Source: Rhizobium sp. TH135 (GTDB taxonomy: Bacteria; Pseudomonadota; Alphaproteobacteria; Rhizobiales; Rhizobiaceae). From it: DNA of 64,000 nucleotides. The notes under the pieces were generated by a model. That model was not told the origin of the DNA. It ran no database searches and saw only the letters and a list, made by a program, of their open reading frames with translations. The DNA lies in contig NZ_PKRP01000003.1 in the NCBI RefSeq assembly GCF_002855515.1, positions 620,001 through 684,000 of the forward strand, in the 5' to 3' direction. Positions 56,454 through 64,000 of this stretch are shown here, one piece after another (the stretch's first letter is position 1; each line of letters opens with the position of its first letter). The translations under genes were made by a program, and so were the position numbers.

Positions 56454-56484
56454 AACCCGGTCACGGCAACGTGGCCGGGTTTTC
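56454..56484 (+). terminator. Intrinsic terminator after icd
   Basis: An 11-base stem, AACCCGGTCAC against GTGGCCGGGTT (one T-G pair), with a six-base loop GGCAAC, followed by TTTTC. It overlaps the first bases of the convergent gene's stop region and may act in both directions. Confidence 0.8.
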
Positions 56485-56982
56485 TGTATCGGGAAGTGCG
56501 TCGCCGGCATCCACCTCGGCAAAGCGCTTGCGGATCTCCGCCCCCAGACGGCGTCCGGAGATGTGATAGCCGGAGAGCGGCAGATCGTAGCTGTCGAGAC
56601 GATCCGGATCGTCTTCATCGAGATAGTCGATATCGATCACCCAGCGACCGGCCACGCGGCGCTGTGAAAGCTCGACGATCGAGGCCCAGGCAATCCGGCG
56701 CTCGGTTCTGAGATCAATCAGTTCCTCATTGTTGAGCTCGACCACGGGCCGCATCGCCGCAACCAGGCCCTGCCAGCCTCGGCGAAACCCCAAGATGCCG
56801 ATCGCGAACAGCACCAGATAGACAAAGGTCATCAGGCTCGCCCAGCCGCCGCCGAGGAGGCTCGCCAGGAGCCCGCCGAATGCAACGGACAGAATGACCG
56901 CACCGCCTGCAGCCCAGAGCACTGCGAGGCCACGGCGCGGATAAATCATCAGGGTGGGATAACTCGTCTCGGTCTTCATCAT
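56461..56982 (-). CDS. Membrane protein with PH-like domain (STM3941-like)
   Basis: A 173-residue protein: two hydrophobic segments (about residues 22-43 and 49-64), then a region (VVELNNEELIDLRTERRIAWASIVELS) that looks like a PH-type bacterial domain and ends in an acidic tail. I link it to the STM3941 family with moderate confidence; function unknown. The ATG at 56982 or the next Met one codon later begins it. Convergent with icd. Confidence 0.65.
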   Translation of the reverse strand: MMKTETSYPTLMIYPRRGLAVLWAAGGAVILSVAFGGLLASLLGGGWASLMTFVYLVLFAIGILGFRRGWQGLVAAMRPVVELNNEELIDLRTERRIAWASIVELSQRRVAGRWVIDIDYLDEDDPDRLDSYDLPLSGYHISGRRLGAEIRKRFAEVDAGDALPDTENPATLP

Positions 56983-57142
56983 CTATCCATAGGAAGAATT
57001 CTGCCCCTCGAAAAGCCGGCAGATCGCACTCAGCGACAGTATCCCTTTGGCCATGTTGTCAAATGCGCGGACTCAGAGTCCAATGGCTGAAGAGACGCGG
57101 CAGAGGGGCGACCGCGTTCACCACCCGGCAATCGCGATCAAC

Positions 57143-58777
57143 ATGGCAGATGTCATCCTTCCCAAAACGATCAGCGTCTTCCGCGAAGGCTATAGTCTTG
57201 CGCGACTGAAGGCCGACACGCTTGCGGGACTGACCGTGGCAATTGTTGCCCTTCCCCTTTCGATGGCAATCGCCATTGCCTCGGGCGTGACGCCGGACCG
57301 CGGGCTCTATACGGCGATCATCGGCGGCTTCATCGTCTCTCTGCTCGGCGGCAGCCGCCACCAGATCGGTGGCCCGGCCGGTGCCTTCATCGTGCTCGTC
57401 AGCATGACGGTCACGACCCACGGCATCGAGGGACTGTTGCTGGCAACCGCGATGGCCGGCGTGATGCTGATCGCCTGCGGGCTCTTGAGGCTCGGCGACT
57501 ATATCAAGTTCATCCCCTATCCCGTCACGGTCGGCTTTACCGCCGGTATTGCGGTGATCATCTTCGCAAGCCAGATCGGCGAACTGCTTGGGCTGACCTT
57601 CACCGAGGGAGAGCCCGGCCCGCTTGCCGAGAAACTAGGCGCCATCGCCAATGCCCTGCCGAGCGTGTCACCGGCGGCAGCCGGGCTCGCCGGCCTCACT
57701 ATCGCGATCATCCTTGTGCTGCGCCGCTACCGGCCTTCCTGGCCGGGACTGCTGATCGCCGTTATCACCGCCTCGGCGATTGCCGCGGCTCTTCAACTGC
57801 CGGTCGCGACCATCGGCTCCAAGTTTGGCGGCATACCCTCGGGCCTGCCTCTGCCAGCACTGCCGAACGTCACGCCGGAACTGGCCATTGCCGTCCTGCC
57901 GGACGCCATCGCCTTTGCGCTGCTCGGCGCGATCGAATCATTGCTCTCGGCCGTGGTGGCCGACGGCATGACCGGGCGCAGGCATCGCTCCAACACCGAA
58001 CTCGTGGCGCAGGGAACAGCCAACATTGCCTCGGCCCTGTTCGGCGGCATCTGCGTTACCGGCACGATCGCGCGCACCGCGACCAATGTCCGCGCCGGGG
58101 CGACAAGCCCTGTCTCCGGCATGCTGCATTCAGCCTTCCTGCTCGGCTTCATGCTGGTTGCCGCCCCTCTCGCGGCCTTCATACCGCTCGCGGCCCTAGC
58201 AGGCGTGCTCGCGGTCGTCTCCTGGAACATGGTGGAGAAGTCGGCGATCGCAGCCCTCGTTCGCTCATCGCGCGGTGAAGCGCTAATTCTCGGCGTGACC
58301 TTCCTGCTGGTGGTTTTCCGCGACCTGACGGAAGGCATCGTGGTCGGCTTCTCGCTCGCAGCACTGCAATTCATCCATCACATGTCGAAGAGCATAAGGG
58401 TGACGGCAGAAGGGCCGGAAAAGCCGCTGGATGCGACGGATGCCGATACCGTGACCTACCGGCTGGACGGGGCCTTCTTCTTCGGCGCCGTGGCTGCTGC
58501 GGGCGCCGTGCTCGACCGCATCGGCGACGATCACCGCAATCTCGTGCTCGATTGCACCGGCATTCAGTTCGTCGACACCTCGGGAGTAAATCTGCTCACC
58601 AGCGTCATCCGCAAAGCCGTCCGGCAGGGAGTGGAGGTCTACCTCGTCACGGATCGACCGGAACTGAAAACAATGCTCCAGCACCACGAAGCACCCGAGC
58701 ACGGTTTGACCTTCGTCCGCACCATGGGCGAAGCGCGAGAGGCGCTCGCTCGACGCGAGGCAGCCCACAATCCCTGA
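57143..58777 (+). CDS. SulP family anion permease with STAS domain
   Basis: A 544-residue SulP/SLC26-type transporter of sulfate, bicarbonate or other anions. It has about 12-14 membrane segments with GGSRHQIGGPAGAF near the family's binding region, and a C-terminal STAS domain (LDCTGIQFVDTSGVNLL). The start is uncertain: frames open from a TTG at 57047 and an ATG at 57053 add about 30 residues; the ATG at 57143 matches the usual start (MADVILPKTISVF). Not adjacent to sulfate assimilation genes. Confidence 0.88.
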   Translation: MADVILPKTISVFREGYSLARLKADTLAGLTVAIVALPLSMAIAIASGVTPDRGLYTAIIGGFIVSLLGGSRHQIGGPAGAFIVLVSMTVTTHGIEGLLLATAMAGVMLIACGLLRLGDYIKFIPYPVTVGFTAGIAVIIFASQIGELLGLTFTEGEPGPLAEKLGAIANALPSVSPAAAGLAGLTIAIILVLRRYRPSWPGLLIAVITASAIAAALQLPVATIGSKFGGIPSGLPLPALPNVTPELAIAVLPDAIAFALLGAIESLLSAVVADGMTGRRHRSNTELVAQGTANIASALFGGICVTGTIARTATNVRAGATSPVSGMLHSAFLLGFMLVAAPLAAFIPLAALAGVLAVVSWNMVEKSAIAALVRSSRGEALILGVTFLLVVFRDLTEGIVVGFSLAALQFIHHMSKSIRVTAEGPEKPLDATDADTVTYRLDGAFFFGAVAAAGAVLDRIGDDHRNLVLDCTGIQFVDTSGVNLLTSVIRKAVRQGVEVYLVTDRPELKTMLQHHEAPEHGLTFVRTMGEAREALARREAAHNP

Positions 58778-58783
58778 CGCTTT

Positions 58784-60031
58784 TTAGGCGGCAGAACGCG
58801 GTGCTGCTGTCACCGACTCGCCGATCGATGACACGGGTGGCTCGAGCCGCTCGCTTGGATCTTGATCCGCCGTCGCCCAGGTGAGGCAATTGCGCCCTGC
58901 CTTTTTCGAGCTGTAGAGCGCCTTGTCAGCACTGGCGAGAGCACGCGAGAAATCAAGCGGGCCCGAAGCAAGAGACACCGCTCCGATGCTGACCGTAATG
59001 CCCGGCAACGAGGCTAGATCATCTGTCGCGATCGTACTCACCCCGCGTCGCAGGTCCTCCAGCAGCTGCGGATGCCGCATAGCTATATAGGCAGGTAGGT
59101 AAATACCGAATTCCTCGCCTCCGAGCCGTCCGACGATAACACCGTCGGGCAACTCACGGGACAGGAACCGGCCAAGCTGCATGAGGACAAGATCACCGCC
59201 CGCATGTCCGTAGTTATCGTTGATCGATTTGAAGTGATCGGCATCGACGACCGCAAGCACAGCACCCGGACCGGATCCGCCGAAACCGGCACGCGCCTTG
59301 GCGACAGCCTCCATGAAGGCCCGCCTGTTGGACAGCGATGTCAAAACATCCGTCTCGGAATCCCGCTTGTAGCGGCGCGTCGCCCGCTCATGCACCATGG
59401 CGAAGACTGCGAGAGCCCCGACAAGTCCCTGCACGAAGAAACCAAAAGTCATGGTGCCAAACCAGAGCGGTGCATGACCAGCAACAAGGTGCACCGGCTC
59501 GATCAGCTGCAGCGGAAACCGGAGGACATAGGCCGCACCATGGGTGCCGAACGCCACGATAACAATGAGGCGGGCCGGCAGAGGTTCGCGCCTTTGCCCG
59601 GACAAGAGAATGGGAATGCAGAGAAAGGAGTAACCAGCATAGAGGATCGATGCCACCAGGATGCGGGTGCCGAGATCCCCTGAAAAGGATGGGAACGCGA
59701 AAAGGCAAAGCCAGAGCACGGCGCCCGCCGCCGCGATGATACCGCTGCCCTTGCGCGTTTCGCCTTCAAACGCGAGACAACCCAACCAGATCAGGCCGAT
59801 GCTGTAGATGCTCAAGCCATTGCCCAGGCCGAGCGCGACGATGGGCGGCGCTATTTCCCGCAGGCTGACCAGCACCATTCCGACAGCGCCGGCGGAGAAG
59901 CCGAGTGACCAGAACCCGAGCGCCCGATTGTCGCGCTCATGCGCCCAGAGAAGGGTGAGAAAGCCGGATACGATGATCAGCGTTGCCGCAAGGCACACAG
60001 TGAGCGTGGGAATGTGAAAGACTGCAGCCAA
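58784..60031 (-). CDS. Diguanylate cyclase with N-terminal membrane sensor
   Basis: A 415-residue protein with six to seven N-terminal membrane segments and a C-terminal GGDEF domain. The active site reads GGEEF near residue 302. The inhibitory RxxD site is absent: the four residues at its place are PDGV. The start is a TTG at 60031 with a GAGG site eight bases before; a longer frame to 60133 starts inside the alaS terminator and is wrong. Product makes cyclic di-GMP at the inner membrane in response to an unknown signal. Confidence 0.88.
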   Translation of the reverse strand: MAAVFHIPTLTVCLAATLIIVSGFLTLLWAHERDNRALGFWSLGFSAGAVGMVLVSLREIAPPIVALGLGNGLSIYSIGLIWLGCLAFEGETRKGSGIIAAAGAVLWLCLFAFPSFSGDLGTRILVASILYAGYSFLCIPILLSGQRREPLPARLIVIVAFGTHGAAYVLRFPLQLIEPVHLVAGHAPLWFGTMTFGFFVQGLVGALAVFAMVHERATRRYKRDSETDVLTSLSNRRAFMEAVAKARAGFGGSGPGAVLAVVDADHFKSINDNYGHAGGDLVLMQLGRFLSRELPDGVIVGRLGGEEFGIYLPAYIAMRHPQLLEDLRRGVSTIATDDLASLPGITVSIGAVSLASGPLDFSRALASADKALYSSKKAGRNCLTWATADQDPSERLEPPVSSIGESVTAAPRSAA

Positions 60032-60117
60032 GTCGACAACCTCGATGATGCAAAAGCCATAGTTCGCAAGGTTGAAGAATCCGCAAAAACTATCGGTAAA
60101 TCTCGATAATCGACAAT

Positions 60118-60144
60118 AAAAAAGGCCGGGCATTGCCCGGCCTC
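60118..60144 (-). terminator. Intrinsic terminator of alaS
   Basis: A perfect 9-bp stem, AGGCCGGGC / GCCCGGCCT, with a three-base loop, followed on the minus strand by TTTTTTATT. It ends the alaS transcript 23 bases past the stop. Confidence 0.88.
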
Positions 60145-60166
60145 AATCCGATAAAACCGAAAAAGA

Positions 60167-62824
<2,658 letters not shown>

Positions 62825-62916
62825 GTCACGCCCTTCATTCAGGCCGGGAAGCCGGCCAATTTGCAAAATCAATGGCTTTTATCGCCCGGCTTCTTCCCTG
62901 TCCAGCAGCCGCAACG

Positions 62917-62949
62917 AAAACGGCCGCGTCTCCAGGGAAACGCGGCCGT
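62917..62949 (-). terminator. Intrinsic terminator of recA
   Basis: A perfect 10-bp stem, ACGGCCGCGT / ACGCGGCCGT, with a ten-base loop, then TTTTCG on the minus strand. It ends recA 29 bases past the stop. Confidence 0.85.
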
Positions 62950-62977
62950 CAAAACTTTCAGATAACAGCGAAACGCC

Positions 62978-64000
62978 TTACGCGTCGTCGGCACCATCAC
63001 CGTCATTGGCATCCGGCCCGCCATTCTGCAGGAACTTCTCCGCAATCAGGCCGGCATTCTGGCGCAACGCCATCTCGATTTCCTGGGCCACGGGCGGATT
63101 GTCGCGCAGGAAGAGCTTGGCGTTTTCACGACCCTGGCCGAGACGCTGGCTGTTGTAGGAGAACCAGGCACCCGACTTCTCGACGATGCCGGCCTTGACG
63201 CCGAGGTCGACGAGTTCGCCGGTCTTCGACACGCCTTCGCCATACATGATGTCGAATTCGACCTGCTTGAAGGGGGGTGCCATCTTGTTCTTGACGACCT
63301 TGACGCGGGTCTGGTTGCCGACAACCTCTTCGCGATCCTTGACCGCGCCGATACGGCGGATGTCGAGGCGAACCGAGGCGTAGAACTTCAGCGCGTTACC
63401 GCCGGTCGTCGTTTCCGGCGAACCGAACATGACGCCGATCTTCATGCGGATCTGGTTGATGAAGATCACCATGGTCTTCGAGCGCGAGATCGACGCGGTC
63501 AGCTTGCGCAGCGCCTGGCTCATCAGACGGGCCTGCATGCCCGGCAGGCTGTCACCCATTTCGCCTTCGATTTCGGCACGCGGGGTCAGCGCTGCAACCG
63601 AGTCGACGACGAGAACGTCGATCGCGCCGGAGCGCACCAGCGTGTCGGTGATTTCAAGCGCCTGTTCGCCGGTATCCGGCTGCGAGATCAGGAGATTCTG
63701 CAGGTCAACGCCGAGCTTGCGGGCATAGATCGGATCAAGCGCGTGTTCAGCGTCGACGAAGGCGCAGATGCCGCCCTTCTTCTGGGCCTCTGCAATCGTC
63801 TGCAGCGCAAGCGTCGTCTTACCCGAGCTTTCCGGCCCGTAAATTTCAATGATGCGCCCCTTCGGCAGACCGCCGATGCCGAGCGCGATATCGAGGCTGA
63901 GCGACCCCGTCGAGACCGTCTCGACTTCGACCACGCTCTCGTTCGCGCCGAGCTTCATGATCGAGCCCTTGCCGAACGACCGTTCGATCTGCGAGAGCGC
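62978..64000 (-). CDS. recA: RecA recombinase (5' end beyond window)
   Basis: DNA recombination and SOS coprotease. Visible: the Walker A motif [44 protein letters not shown], and the acidic C terminus ([13 protein letters not shown]). The reading frame runs off the right edge with [14 protein letters not shown] still in frame, so the start and about the first 26 residues are missing. An internal ATG at 63958 is not the start. Confidence 0.97.
   Translation of the reverse strand, partial: ALSQIERSFGKGSIMKLGANESVVEVETVSTGSLSLDIALGIGGLPKGRIIEIYGPESSGKTTLALQTIAEAQKKGGICAFVDAEHALDPIYARKLGVDLQNLLISQPDTGEQALEITDTLVRSGAIDVLVVDSVAALTPRAEIEGEMGDSLPGMQARLMSQALRKLTASISRSKTMVIFINQIRMKIGVMFGSPETTTGGNALKFYASVRLDIRRIGAVKDREEVVGNQTRVKVVKNKMAPPFKQVEFDIMYGEGVSKTGELVDLGVKAGIVEKSGAWFSYNSQRLGQGRENAKLFLRDNPPVAQEIEMALRQNAGLIAEKFLQNGGPDANDGDGADDA

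Noticed and set aside
60032..60133. Longer N terminus of the membrane diguanylate cyclase
   Set aside because: The upstream ATG lies in the loop of the alaS terminator, so it cannot be the start.

Overview
The window reads as a chromosomal segment of an alphaproteobacterium of the order Hyphomicrobiales, most likely Rhizobiaceae (Rhizobium/Agrobacterium/Ensifer-like). I infer this from recA-alaS gene order near icd, a separate purS/purQ/purL set, the ATP-synthase zeta-type inhibitor (DUF1476), DUF1127 and DUF2259 proteins, a C-minus S4, and an intergenic palindrome of the type common in rhizobial genomes. Base composition is uniformly GC-rich and almost every base is coding. I saw no rRNA, tRNA, CRISPR array, integrase or insertion sequence. 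The species cannot be named from sequence reading alone.

Layout. 1-5.6 kb: end of a probable cobalamin gene, cobK, a large AsmA-like envelope protein, a one-cysteine peroxiredoxin and a DUF455 ferritin-like protein. 5.7-9.5 kb: LytM-type peptidase, RhlE-type helicase, Nudix hydrolase. 9.2-14.9 kb (minus strand): a tightly packed seven-gene run (flavin reductase, MoxR AAA ATPase, CoxE-type VWA protein, two XdhC halves, MocA/MoeA-like fusion, TfoX-N) that resembles the coxDEF maturation set for molybdenum hydroxylases, but with no hydroxylase subunits nearby. 15-20.8 kb: amino-acid-type binding protein, SDR, rpe, DUF2259, purB. 20.8-26.9 kb: DUF2189 membrane protein, tannase-family esterase, small hydrolase, PAS-GGDEF-EAL protein.

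26.9-37.7 kb: zeta inhibitor, then purC-purS-(85 aa)-purQ, a lipoprotein, a divergent DUF1127/MocR-regulator pair, purL, bolA, a membrane alpha/beta hydrolase, a very basic 76-residue protein, grxD (BolA partner) and a Bcr/CflA transporter. 37.8-43.4 kb: inositol monophosphatase-like enzyme, Tat-like exported hydrolase, ICMT-like methyltransferase coupled to a second membrane hydrolase paralogous to the first, ttcA, glutaminase. 43.4-50.6 kb: rpsD with a structured leader, an endonuclease/exonuclease/phosphatase-fold protein, D,D-carboxypeptidase, pepT, a HerA-like ATPase and an MFS permease. 50.6-64 kb: a DUF1127 protein with a structured upstream region, CorC/HlyC, TrmJ-like methylase and murI, a secreted protein, icd, a PH-like membrane protein, SulP transporter, diguanylate cyclase, alaS and the start-truncated recA.

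Most genes are housekeeping (de novo purine synthesis purB/C/S/Q/L, tRNA and ribosome function, TCA cycle, peptidoglycan). The items most worth a second look are a pair of membrane alpha/beta hydrolases sharing an apparent S-D-H triad and a signature around LTD..YKC, the orphan coxDEF-like maturation operon, a MocR gene that appears to be leaderless with its start codon inside an operator palindrome, and several strong unassigned stem-loops or dyads.
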